From Lumbricus terrestris (taxonomy: Eukaryota; Annelida; Clitellata; Crassiclitellata; Lumbricidae): a DNA stretch of 64,000 bases. This document shows positions 23,955 through 35,432 of the stretch, piece after piece; within the stretch, counting starts at the first letter, position 1, and every line of letters begins with the position of its first letter. The position numbers were made by a program, and so were the translations under genes. The stretch is taken from NCBI GenBank assembly GCA_949752735.1, contig OX457053.1, positions 24,359,682 to 24,423,681 of the forward strand. The letters run 5' to 3'. The notes under the pieces are model-generated. The model was not told the DNA's origin and did not search any database. It saw only the letters and a list, made by a program, of their open reading frames with translations.

Positions 23955-26900
23955 TTACCCAGCTGACGTCAAGTTCTCAGGCGGACGAAGTCCGGTCGGT
24001 TCTCCCAGCATCCTCCAGATCCGGTCCTCAGGGGGTCCATTGCGAAGCGGACAGCTCCTCAAAAGGTGCGAACTGTCGTCACAGTAGAAACAGCGTCGCT
24101 CCTCTCTTGGTGAGTTCCGACCACTGTCTCGCCTCCTCGACGATGATGGCGACCTCCGCGACCGACGCTCCTGGTTCTGCCCGTTCCGCTGGTCCCTGCT
24201 CGGCGCTGGAGCGGACCGAACAGCGAACACACGGCCAACGCTGGGGTTGTCGTGGTCATCGCCCACCGGTTGTCCAAGGTTGTCGCTAGGTGAAGCCTGC
24301 TGCTGTTGTCGAAGAGGACAGAAGCGTGCTATGTGGTCCGTTGCTGAACACTCGAAGCATCTCCGCGCCGATCGTCCAGCTTCCGGTTCCGCCGCCTGTC
24401 GGTATCTGCACGTAGAACTCCAATGACCTGTTCTATTACAGATCGAACAGCGTTGATTGTTCCGCCAGTTCCCTCCGTTAACGTTATACCGACCATTTCC
24501 GGTTGACCCGTTCTGACCTGTCCACGACCCGCGATTATTGTCTCTGTATTGTGGCGCCGACACGGGTTGCCGCTCCATCTTCTCCAGTCTCTCTATTCGT
24601 CGCAGCAGGTCCTTCATTTCCGAATCGTCTTCCTCTTTGACCGCGTTGACACGTCCATATCGTCGTTCGTGCTGCTCATGGCCACCGTCTTCTGCTTTCT
24701 GATAGCCGTCCAATCGCATCGCTACCTTGTAGGCTTCGTCGAGGGATCTCGGTTCTCGCTCTCGGATTTTCAGAGCAAGCGTTCTATCTCTCAGGGCGTC
24801 CAAGAATGCCCGAACAGCAATTGCTTCGCTGTGGACAGTCGAAGAGCCCGGATACGCACGCGAGGTCAGACGGCGCACATCATCGACCAAGGCTCCCATA
24901 TCCTCGTCGGCTTTCTGTTTTCGAGTACTCAGCTGTGTCTGAAATAAAGCTTGCTGTTCAGCGTTTCCATAACGTTCTCGCAGTCGCTGAACCAAAGCCG
25001 TCCAAGTGTCCAAGCTATCTGCATTCGACTCACTCAGCAAATGAGTCGCCGGTTCAACCAATGAGACTACTAATTGGTCTAATCTCTCCTCGTCCGTCCA
25101 GTTGTTATTCCTGGCGCACACGGAGAATTTTCGTAAGAATGTTTCAACGTCCGTCTTTCCGCTAAAAGACCCGAGTTTCAGGAATTGTGTTGGCTTGGTA
25201 GACGAAGGCGACGACTGTTTGGCCTCGCCCTCTTTAGCTGTCGTCGACGCGGTCGGTTCTGCTTCCTTGATTGTTCCCTTTGAACCGATCGACGGTAACC
25301 CCCAGTCGCCGGTCGTTTGCGTTGCGACGGTGGTCGTCGGGACAACTTTAATAGGGCCGACTGAAGCGTTGGTAGACGTCCGTGCTCTCGTTTCACCAAC
25401 CGCAGACGTCGCTTTATCATCGCCCGTCGTTTCATTCTTCTCCAGAGGTGTCGACTTCGTTACCGTCTGACATCGCGGTAATTCGGCGTCACGGCTAAAT
25501 CCGAAGTTCTGCGCACCCAGGCATGAACTCATCCTCGCCGATTCCACGACCGTTGGCCACCGAGGAAAGACGGCGTCGCTTGGTCGAAGCGGGTCGAGAC
25601 AGCGAGGCGGGTCGACCCAAACCCGGTTGTCGCTGCTACCGTAGAAAGCGTTCGGAGCGTAGGTCGGAGCATACCTCCACGGCATGTTTGAATGGTCGGG
25701 ACGAGCGTATGGTTGCATCCAGTCGACCGTTGCCATCGCCGCTGGTCCAGGAGGAAGGTCGGGTCGAGCGTAGTCTCGACCAACCATGGTCGAAGTTGCA
25801 CGACCGTCGAGGACGCAGTCAGGCATTGACTGATAGGTCGGCATTACCGACGCTGGTTGTGGAATGTCGGCCCGACTCGGTGCTATTTCCACTCTTTGTT
25901 GATCGACCTTAGCGAGCGACGCTTGAATTCTCCATTGTGGATCCGGTCGAGGATACTCGACGAGAGGAAGGGACGAAGAGGCCAAAGGGACTGGGTTGAC
26001 CTTATCACCCCCCTCCCATGACAATTTATTAGCGATCGGTTTATTCACTTCAAAATTTCTAAACTCCGGTTGCCGTGCTGCATGCATTCTGTTATCAATT
26101 ATTTTAACAGTTTTAGGTCTAGATTCCATTATCTTGCTGATTTCAATGTCTACACTACCATCATCAGACATTATATCCACAATATCCGCAAATTCCCTTT
26201 CCTTCCTTCTTTCAAAAGAAATTGCCATTTCGCCTGTTCTAGCATAGTCAGTTTCCTCTTCTAACCTATCATCGCCAAAATCTCTAGAACTAATTTGACC
26301 CCACTGGCTGGGACCAATTGTAACGCCCGCCCCTATCGGCCTCCCCGGAGTCGCCACTTCCGGATCCTCGCTCGATGGGACCGCGTGCTGCTGTGGACAA
26401 GCTCTAGAGATAGAGGGAGGACAGGAGGAGGTGACTTCTGGGTTCGAATCCCAACCCAGGAAAGGCGGCCAGTCTTTTCGACTACCGTACTCCCTATATG
26501 AAATTGGCGGCCTACCAGCCAATCTATCACTTCTCCGCAATATACCAGGTTGCGTGAAATCTTTAGGCCTAGCACCCAAAGTTTCCTCCAGGCCGATGGT
26601 CGAGTGGTATGGCGCGTCCGCAGGGGTAATAGCGGTGAGGTAACCAGGGTTCGAATCCACAGCAGGCTTGGGTACCGGCGACGCCTCTAGCCTTTCCAAT
26701 CGTGATACCATTTCCGTCAGCGCTTCCCTGACATTATCTCTTACAGCCGAGATCTCTTCTCTTATCTCCTCTCTTACATTTGATTGCACTGAGGAAATAG
26801 CTTCGCTAACATTTGATTGCACTGCCAGGACATTAAACTCCACCGTGGCAATCGCCTCTTGCGTCTCTCTGGCATTCAGTTGCAAAGACGACTGTATAGA

Positions 26901-27122
26901 AGTCATAGCATCATGAGTTGACTTAGCATGCGCTTGCATAGCCTCTTGTGAAGACTTAGCGTTAGTCTGTATTGCTTCATGAGTGGACCTAGCATTAGTT
27001 TGTATTGCCTCGAGCAATATCTCCATAGAAGAAGGGGGCCTAGAAGGCTGAGCGGGAGTGACTGGCCTAGACTCCTCCATAGCGCTATAGAAATGACTCC
27101 TATCTTTATAGCTCACGGTCAA
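23955..27122 (-). CDS. gag: Retrotransposon Gag, 1055 residues, three CCHC zinc knuckles
   Basis: The start codon at 27122 lies inside the 5' LTR, 1.6 kb from its outer end. The frame runs across the LTR edge (26319) and the presumed primer-binding site. Seen: residues about 30-150 are a repetitive, probably coiled-coil region (repeats of HEAIQTNAKSSQEAM type). There is a long low-complexity middle. Around residue 650 lies a Gypsy-type Gag domain (LKLGSFSGKTDVETFL, then LVEPATHLL). Three CX2CX4HX4C knuckles sit near 894 (CSICNRTGHWSSTC), 925 (CFECSATDHIARFC) and 1012 (CFYCDDSSHLLRSC). Gag forms the cytoplasmic particle and binds element RNA through the knuckles. The protein is longer than usual for Gypsy Gag because of the N-terminal extension encoded by the LTR. 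No frameshift or pol follows. Confidence 0.9.
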   Translation of the reverse strand: MTVSYKDRSHFYSAMEESRPVTPAQPSRPPSSMEILLEAIQTNARSTHEAIQTNAKSSQEAMQAHAKSTHDAMTSIQSSLQLNARETQEAIATVEFNVLAVQSNVSEAISSVQSNVREEIREEISAVRDNVREALTEMVSRLERLEASPVPKPAVDSNPGYLTAITPADAPYHSTIGLEETLGARPKDFTQPGILRRSDRLAGRPPISYREYGSRKDWPPFLGWDSNPEVTSSCPPSISRACPQQHAVPSSEDPEVATPGRPIGAGVTIGPSQWGQISSRDFGDDRLEEETDYARTGEMAISFERRKEREFADIVDIMSDDGSVDIEISKIMESRPKTVKIIDNRMHAARQPEFRNFEVNKPIANKLSWEGGDKVNPVPLASSSLPLVEYPRPDPQWRIQASLAKVDQQRVEIAPSRADIPQPASVMPTYQSMPDCVLDGRATSTMVGRDYARPDLPPGPAAMATVDWMQPYARPDHSNMPWRYAPTYAPNAFYGSSDNRVWVDPPRCLDPLRPSDAVFPRWPTVVESARMSSCLGAQNFGFSRDAELPRCQTVTKSTPLEKNETTGDDKATSAVGETRARTSTNASVGPIKVVPTTTVATQTTGDWGLPSIGSKGTIKEAEPTASTTAKEGEAKQSSPSSTKPTQFLKLGSFSGKTDVETFLRKFSVCARNNNWTDEERLDQLVVSLVEPATHLLSESNADSLDTWTALVQRLRERYGNAEQQALFQTQLSTRKQKADEDMGALVDDVRRLTSRAYPGSSTVHSEAIAVRAFLDALRDRTLALKIREREPRSLDEAYKVAMRLDGYQKAEDGGHEQHERRYGRVNAVKEEDDSEMKDLLRRIERLEKMERQPVSAPQYRDNNRGSWTGQNGSTGNGRYNVNGGNWRNNQRCSICNRTGHWSSTCRYRQAAEPEAGRSARRCFECSATDHIARFCPLRQQQQASPSDNLGQPVGDDHDNPSVGRVFAVRSAPAPSRDQRNGQNQERRSRRSPSSSRRRDSGRNSPREERRCFYCDDSSHLLRSCPLRNGPPEDRIWRMLGEPTGLRPPENLTSAG
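26301..26318 (-). other. Candidate primer-binding site inside the Gag frame
   Basis: Two bases beyond the 5' LTR the minus strand reads TGGTCCCAGCCAGTGG, beginning with the TGG expected to pair with a tRNA CCA end. The matching tRNA is not identified. Gag codons for IGPSQWG overlap it. Confidence 0.5.
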
Positions 27123-28758
27123 TATCGCTAGCAGTGAACGAAGTAGTTATTCTTATTAACAAATCAAGCATTCAATCCACATCCGTCACATTCAAAGCCA
27201 TCAATAATCAAAGTCAGAAGTTTAATTAATATTTCTTATTATTCCCAATCAATTGAATCTTCAATTGACATCAATTATGTTCAAAGCAATCAAACATAAA
27301 AGTCAGTAAGTTTAATTATCAGTTCCTATCCTTTGTAAAGACATTCAATGAAAATCAAATGCAACAATTCAATGCAAACACCTATCAACCGGAGTATGCC
27401 TAAATTAAATCCCGATTGACTCTAAAGTCCCACGGCCAATTTCAGTTCAGCCCAAAATATCTAAATAACCGATCGTATTAATTCCCCAATAAAGCGTACC
27501 TTATGTCCGAAGACAAGGGACAAAGCCGGTCGTGTGCGAAGAACAGCGACGAAGACGATATCCAAGAGAAGCGACGACACACACAGAAAGGCGTCGAGTT
27601 TGAAACGCCCGAAAAGATCAGCTAAATCCGATGCTGATTTCTCGCAATGAACAACAATTTCGGCTATTTATCCAAGCCGTTTGAGAAAGACGCCCTTAGG
27701 CAACCATACGAACAACCGCTTCGCAACACAATTTCGAAGAACGAGAGCAGAGCGCTGACGATTCGAAGCCCACGATAAATCACTCCGTGTGACAGGGCGA
27801 AGAGAGGCCTTGAATTAGTAATCCAGGAATATATCCGAAGCGAGAGCGAAGACAAAACTTGCAGCGACGCTGATGTATTTCTCGCAACAAACAAACTCTT
27901 TTATTTAATCGACTCCATGTCGAGAGAGAATGAATCGCCGACAGAATCCGTGTATGCGCAACTAGTGCAAGCAGGCGCTTATCCTGGCCATGCTTCACCA
28001 ACTTGATCGAGCCTAAAACTACCAACCGCCGCAATACATCCGACCGCCCTGAGATCCTGTGCGCAACTGAGCCTCTCAGCGTTGCGCTGCTCTTTTATTA
28101 CTGCCTGACAAGGAGAGCGTCCCCCTTTCTGCGCATGACCAGCAAGCGAGCCGCGCGCGCAAACCCAGCAGCAACGCAGCTGTTTCAAGGCGGCAAGAAT
28201 CAGCTGCCACGTGCGTCCTCTCCTGTGTATCTCTGCGTCTGTCTGTAGCTCACTATCTTTCTCCTTCTATCTCTCCTTCTGAAAGGCGCCATCTGCCGCT
28301 GATCACGTAGGCATCAAATGCACCAGTTCACCCTTGAGAAAACACACGTACACAGACCCACACGCCAACGGTGTTTCCTTCTCAATCCGTGTCCCTGCCT
28401 GTGCTTGTCTGGCTGGCTGTATTCCTCGCTCACTCTGATCATCAGACCACCTCAGAGAGCGTGCGAAAGTTTAATTACCCTCATCGACTGCAAGCGGCAC
28501 GGCCTTTGAAGACAGCGACCGACGATCGCTGAGAGCGTGTGAACATATACCAATTAATGGAACAGCAACGACTGCTGCCTACGTCAGCGGTCGCTGTGAC
28601 CCGTGACAAGCGCAAATCAACATTAAAATATAGGTCACACAAGGCAGCTCAAAAATACAGAAATAAAACAAATATATCAGATCCCTGAAACCCCATAATC
28701 GATCAAAAATTAAATAAAATAATATTAGCGACCCGTAGCGTAGTTATACGTCGCTACA
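26319..28758 (-). repeat. 5' LTR (2440 bp)
   Basis: Same length and sequence as 18872-21311, offset 7447. It contains the Gag start codon at 27122, so about 804 bp of LTR are coding. The promoter must lie between 28758 and 27122. Confidence 0.93.
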
Positions 28759-29131
28759 TACATACATTTATACAGTAACAGTTACATATAAGTACGAGTT
28801 AAAGTCTTAACTATAGCTTAACTAGCAAACAAACACAAAGCTGAGTTTAAGTAATATAAATTTGTGTGTGCACGTGCGAGGATTTTAAAGTGGCTGAGGG
28901 ATGTGACCATGCGGATTTCTTTATGTAGACTGTCCCAGTTGGCAGGCCCTGGTCCCTAAGCGAAAACTTACGGACGTTAGTCCTTGCAAACACAGATCTG
29001 AAGTCATTGTTGCTTCTAGTGAAGGCAAGATGCGGTACAAGATTAAAATAGGATGAGAATGATGATGGGAGAAGGTTATTAGTGTAATTATACATGAAAA
29101 TGCAAGTGTGTGAATTAGCGCAACAAGAAGT
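28759..29131 (-). pseudogene. CR1-like LINE reverse-transcriptase C-terminus, relic
   Basis: Minus-strand frame from about 29130 to 28860 encodes the conserved tail of CR1/Jockey-type polyproteins: FMYNYTNNLLPSSFSSYF, then LAFTRSNNDF and RKFSLRDQGLP. It is 5'-truncated and lacks the catalytic region. The 3' end of the same copy is at 18603-18871. Confidence 0.7.
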
Positions 29132-30093
29132 GGCGAAACACGATTTTATTAAGTCATATCTCAAATAATTGTTACCAAATAGCCCTGACATTGCCAGATA
29201 ATCATTATTACTACTATTTTAAACAGAAACGGGGTACCAGTGTAGCCGCAGGTCACTGTGAAGTCACTTAGCAAGATGACAATCAAGTTGATAAATAAGG
29301 AATCTGTCAGATTCATAATTTTGCTAGTAAAGGCAATGAAATTCAAATTTCTAAAAAATGAAAATGGCCAAGGCGTCAATGACAGACAAAGTGTTTATTC
29401 AGACAACTCTTGAGTAAGATCCTGGAGATATAAGACTACGAGCAACGTTTACTCTGATAAGCAGTGAGAGTTCAAAAATTACGAGTTAAGCTGAGATTTA
29501 AGAGATTCGCCGTAAATGAACGGAGATCGGCTCAATGTCGATTGTTCTGGTTTTATTGAGAGTGATAATGGCCCCAAATCTCTGGATTTAAACCTGATGG
29601 ATTGATAATCAATAATAAATTGCAGAGAGCTATGCTAGAGAAATATCACAATCTGCAGCCAAAACAAAGAGCAGTAAGCTAATTGATGGGCGTATTGGAG
29701 TTGATATGGGAAGATTTGCCTGTTGAACGCGTCAACAGGGCCAACAAGAACTTTGCAAAGAGACTCAAAAGAAGTTTTGGCACTGGTGGTGGGCATATTG
29801 AACACAAGTTGTGAATCACCATCAAGTTCATTTCCAAACAGTTATTTGAGATATGACTTAATAAAATCGTCTTTTGCTACTTTTTGTTGCGTTACGTTTT
29901 TGAATCGTGAAAAAAGGCGGGTGACCTCACTAAAAGTGATATAACTTTTGTTCTGTTTGAAACATTTTGATGAAATCTTGAGATCATATGTGAATATGAA
30001 TTGTCTAGAAGCCCGTAGAATTTTATTTTGAAATTCTTACTTTTGGTTAAGATATTGGCAAAAAAAGCTATGGAGTCTTTTTGGCGCACCCTT
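29132..30093 (+). pseudogene. Mariner copy 3 with decayed transposase C-terminus
   Basis: The right end reads GGCGCACCCT, the same inverted terminus as the copies at 38-41 kb; the left part is missing. Near 29571-29605 is a decayed stretch in the place of the mariner WPPNSPDLNP motif. At about 29700-29810 a frame encodes ELIWEDLPVERVNRANK, then FAKRLKRSFGTGGGHIEH, the end of a mariner transposase (RLK...GGHxEH). Stops interrupt it between these parts. This identifies the family of all three copies. Confidence 0.75.
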
Positions 30094-30149
30094 TATACAT
30101 GTATATCCATATTATAGGTATATTATACTTGCTTAAAAATATGGGACTG

Positions 30150-30187
30150 AATCGTCGTCGTCATCATCATCATCATCGTCGTCGTCG

Positions 30188-30241
<54 letters not shown>
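30150..30241. repeat. (ATC)n microsatellite, duplicate of 10878-11049
   Basis: ATC/GTC trinucleotides followed by the same unique flank (ATTTTCCA, then GACAACT) as in copy A. Confidence 0.9.
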
Positions 30242-30242
<1 letters not shown>

Positions 30243-30950
30243 TTTCCATAAATGACAACTACATGATCTTCTAACTCCACGGGAACACAGGACAAACGAG
30301 AGAAACTCCAAAGCAACAGCATGACAAAAAACGACAATAATCAAGTTTAATCTCGTATGCAAATTCAGTTGGTTCATCAAGTTTACAGTAACAGTAAATT
30401 TTAATTATCAATGAAATCAATCATAGGCTAATTCAATCGGTTACAACTAAGCAACGTTCAATGCCCTCATCCTGCAGCAAAACATACATAGGATTCCATG
30501 TTGTGATTATAGCACCTGTCGGAGATGTTTAACTGTCTGCTGATTGCTTTCAGCATGTGTAATTTGTAGTCTTGCATGTCTGTACCGAATATGTGCGGCA
30601 TATGATCTATTTGTGTTCACGTATCTATTTTATGGATGTATCCATTTGTCTATATCCATTTTTGTATAGCCTACGTGTCTATTTTGCGTATGTACTCATA
30701 TGTGTGCTATCTGTCATGTGTAATACGTGCAATCAACAGCAGAAAACATGGTTCAAAGTGGGTGGGAACGGTGTTCCCACTGCAATCAAAATTTTGTGCT
30801 TGCGTTCCCACTGCTCACCATGCACGGAACCATTTAAAAACATGCGTTCCAGTAAATTCTTCATTGGCGTTCCTGTTGCTGACTCCAGCCTCTTAAACTA
30901 CTTGCTGCAACTATAGATCTATACGTTGCATTAGACTCAACTCAAAACTT

Positions 30951-30956
30951 TTTATT
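30951..30956 (-). terminator. Candidate polyadenylation signal of cystatin B
   Basis: AATAAA on the minus strand, about 360 bases after the stop, at the position conserved with copy A. Confidence 0.45.
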
Positions 30957-31313
30957 GACTCCAATTAAGCATCATGGCATCAACAATTCAACATTGTTAT
31001 TCGAGCAGTACATATTCACAACACACCTAATTGAATACAATCACAGTATGATTATCTACGATAAAGGCTATAAAGCTTTCTACTTAGTGATTTACATAGC
31101 CAATTTAAATTTCACTTAATATGCAAACGTTAACAACATGTACATATAACATTCGTGGCAATTTGTCACAAAAAAATAGTTGGCTTAATCAGTTGCGTAG
31201 GAAATACTACAAGCAAACTACGTCTAGGTGATAGTTTTTAGAAATAGATCAATCGGATTTTCTGTGCTCGAAGTGCACGGCACCGTCAAGGCATTATGCT
31301 TGTTGTGATGCAT

Positions 31314-33729
31314 TTACTTCTCGATATACTCCAACGAGTCATCCTTCTTCCTTGGATAAAGAACGGAACGAAGCTCCACGTGACCCTCGAGGGGATGGAA
31401 GATGGAAGCGTGCAGATACTTTTCGTCATCAACGAGAATCTATATTCGCAACCAACAAGCAGGCACATATTAAGACAAGTCATGCAGTATTCAACACGGC
31501 GATCCATGTGACTATAACATGGAAAGACCCAGCTAACTCTGGCGGTCCCTTGCGCCAACAAGCAAGGGAAGAAAGAAAAAGAAAGAATAAGTGCAAAGCC
31601 AAGAAACAAGCAAAGTTAGCATCTCGAGAACAATGCTATAAATAGAACATTGACGATCATCGAACTGCGTAAATAGACCGTGCGTGTATGTATGTATGTA
31701 TGTATGTATGTATGTATGTATGTATGTATGTATGTATGTATGTGTGTATGTATATATGCATGTATGTAGGTATGTATGTATGTATGTATGTATGTATGTA
31801 TGTATGTATGTATGTATGTATGTATGTATGTATGTATGTGTGTATGTATATATGCATGTATGTATGTATGTATGTATGTATGTATGTATGTATGTATGTA
31901 TGTATGTATGTATGTATGTATGTATGTATGTATGTATGCATGCATGCATGCATGCATGCATGCATGTATGTATGTATGTATGTATGTATGTATGTATGCA
32001 TGCATGTATGTATGTATGTATGTATGTATGTATGTATGTATGTATGTATGTATGCATGTATGTATGTATGTATGTACATGTATGTATGTATGTATGCATG
32101 TATGTATGTATGTATGTACATGTATGTATGTATGTATGTATGCATGTATGTATGTATGTATGTACATGTATGTATGTATGTATGTATGTATGTATGTATG
32201 TATGTATGTATGTATGTATGTATGTATGTATGTATGCATGCATGCATGTATGTATGTATGTATGTATGTATGTATGTATGCATGTATGTATGTATGTATG
32301 TACATGTATGTATGTATGTATGTATGTATGTATGTATGTATGTATGTATGTATGCATGTATGTATGTATGTATGTACATGTATGTATGTATGTATGTATG
32401 AATGTATGTAGTATGTATTTATGTATGTATGTATGTATGTATGTATGTATGTATGTATGTATGTATGTATGTATGTATGTATGCATGCATGTATGTATGT
32501 ATGTATGTATGTATGTATGTATGCATGCATGTATGTATGTATGTATGTATGTATGCATGTATTCATGCATATGTAATACATACATACATACATGCATACA
32601 TACATACATACATACAATCATACATGCATATATACATACGTCCAAATTAATTCATTTTTATTCATTGATTATAAAGATTTATACAGCACCCGTTCAATGT
32701 CGAAGAGGATAATAATAATATATTTTCTTTAATTAAGGTTATTAAACGCCTGCAAGACGCACTGCGCTTTACATTTACAAGTTATGCAGTAATCTTAATT
32801 AAACTTAGCTACAAACTGAACAGACAGCTTTGCAATTACACGGCGCGATTAACAGCCTACACAGCAAATCCGCCCAACGGGGGCTCGAACTCACTACCTC
32901 TCGCACTCTACGCCAGCGTGTTATCCATTGCGCTACCAGGCCCCCCAATCAATCAAGGATCAGTCGAAAGTGTAAGGAAATACGAACAAGAAGGATAAAA
33001 GTAACTGAGGGACACGATGCTTAAAATTACGACAGACGACTTACGGTGACAAAAAAGATTAACAACGATATAATTAGTGATGATTAATTATCGATGACAA
33101 TAATAATAAAACTGATACTGAAAACAATCATCCATAGAAATTGTCAGTAATGCCTAATTGTATTATGAAAATAATTTTTATTATCCGATAAAGCTGCAAT
33201 AAACCAACCTTCATAAGGTAGTTAGTGCCTTGGACAACCTGAGTTTTTACAAGAATGGCCGTGAAAATATGAAACTTTTCCTTCAGCTTGGCCTCTATAT
33301 CTAGCTTCACCTGAAGACACGTAACAATCAGTATAAAATATATGTTCACAATATCCAAATTTAAAATGGACACGTTTTAGCTGCAGGTCTGTACTATTTA
33401 GATTGTAAAACATAGCACAAATTACTAAAGCGGTACTTAGATGCTAACACATGGCAGCAGCCTATAGGCCTATACTCACAAGGGCTGTGTCAAGTAAGAA
33501 GGTGCTGAAAGATGTCACATTACCGCCAAACTAAAGCCAAATGCAATAGGTATATTTTCTTGTATCATGGAGAAAATGCTTAAAGTACAACATTTCTGTT
33601 ATCATAATGTGAGTCCGTCAGCGAAAATCGTAATAGGCCTCAAATAAACTTTACCAAATGGCAGAGCTCCTGGTCGTGGAGAGTCGCAGGTCTCGGCTCT
33701 GTCCATCCACCAGGAATTTGGTTCGACAT
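31314..33729 (-). CDS. Stefin-type cystatin B (three exons)
   Basis: Exon 1 33729-33655 (25 codons), exon 2 33310-33209 (34 codons), exon 3 31439-31314 (41 codons plus stop). Junctions are GT-AG and phase 0, at the same codons as copy A. The predicted protein has 100 residues: PGGW trunk, [11 protein letters not shown] in place of QVVAG, C-terminus [12 protein letters not shown] and LYPRKKDD. The role is that of a cytosolic papain-family inhibitor. The Ala-to-Gln change in the central loop may alter target range, since loop variants exist in active cystatins. Intron 2 has been expanded by a roughly 1-kb TATG microsatellite and a SINE. All codons are open, so I treat it as a gene, not a relic. 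Confidence 0.86.
31683..32640. repeat. Very long (TATG)n microsatellite in cystatin B intron 2
   Basis: About 950 bases of TATG with scattered TGCA and TACA variants; the final part (from about 32577) is in the complementary ACAT orientation and could fold back. Frames of up to 370 codons (HTYI/MYVC) are artefacts. Confidence 0.97.
32640..32950 (-). mobile_element. tRNA-derived SINE (minus strand)
   Basis: The minus strand from about 32945 starts with a tRNA-like head: TGGTAGCGCAATGGATAAC (D arm/box A) and GTGAGTTCGAGCCCC (T arm/box B). A unique body follows, and a 3' end with GTGCTGTATAAATC near 32690. Its head differs from that of the SINEs at 1645 and 63486, so it is a second family. It lies within cystatin B intron 2. 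Confidence 0.7.
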
Positions 33730-34234
33730 GGTTCAATGCAGACGTCAAAACAAGAAAGTTAATGCAACTGAAACACTTAGCAACAACTCTGTGAATACTA
33801 GCAGACAACTTAGAAAACGGAGCTTTTAAAGCTTCTGATTGCGTGGACATCAAGTGCCGTCAACGCCCACGCTGTGTGTGATCTTTTTTTATTGCCTAAT
33901 CACGAACGGCTACCGTATATATACGCTTAAAATTATATAAGATATTATTATTGCCGCTTTGGATGGTCGTGTTGCAACTTGTCAACTTCGAACTGTGAGG
34001 AATTCAACACACTTTCTCTGTTATCATTATTTATCTATAATTAATTAATTAATTAATTGAATTTATTGCGCGCTCTAGCGTCTAGGTAGCACCGAAATTT
34101 GAATCTGTGGCGCGGATAGTCAGTATCAGCTGTCAGGAGAAGATGCGTAGTTCTAAAAATCCACATTCTTGGAAGCCAAGGAGAAATAGTGAATTTTGAC
34201 ACACTTTTTGAGGGAGTGAAGTGAATTTGAACTA
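33730..34234. other. Cystatin B upstream region
   Basis: Contains the conserved CAACGCCCACGCT block (about 33857) and a TATATATA run at 33916. No coding signal is seen. Confidence 0.4.

Positions 34235-35432
<1,198 letters not shown>

Larger units (their letters stand above)
18872..28758 (-). mobile_element. Gag-only LTR retrotransposon (non-autonomous)
   Basis: Two 2440-bp LTRs, TGTAACG to CGCTACA in window orientation, flank a 5007-bp interior. The 4-bp duplication TACA lies at 18868-18871 and 28759-28762. Orientation is set by Gag on the minus strand, so the right LTR is 5'. All open frames in the two LTRs translate identically, which indicates a young insertion. The interior holds the rest of Gag and then about 2.6 kb with no long frame: no protease, reverse transcriptase, RNase H or integrase. 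It would need enzymes from a partner element. Confidence 0.92.

Noticed and set aside
28847..29191. Host gene at the minus-strand 114-codon frame
   Set aside because: The peptide is the tail of a LINE polyprotein and matches the copy at 62472-62759; it is a relic.
31533..32712. Frames of 200-370 codons of HTYI or MYVC repeats
   Set aside because: Translation of a TATG microsatellite in all phases. The same applies to arrays at 1257, 7917, 9281, 60401, 61898 and 62953.
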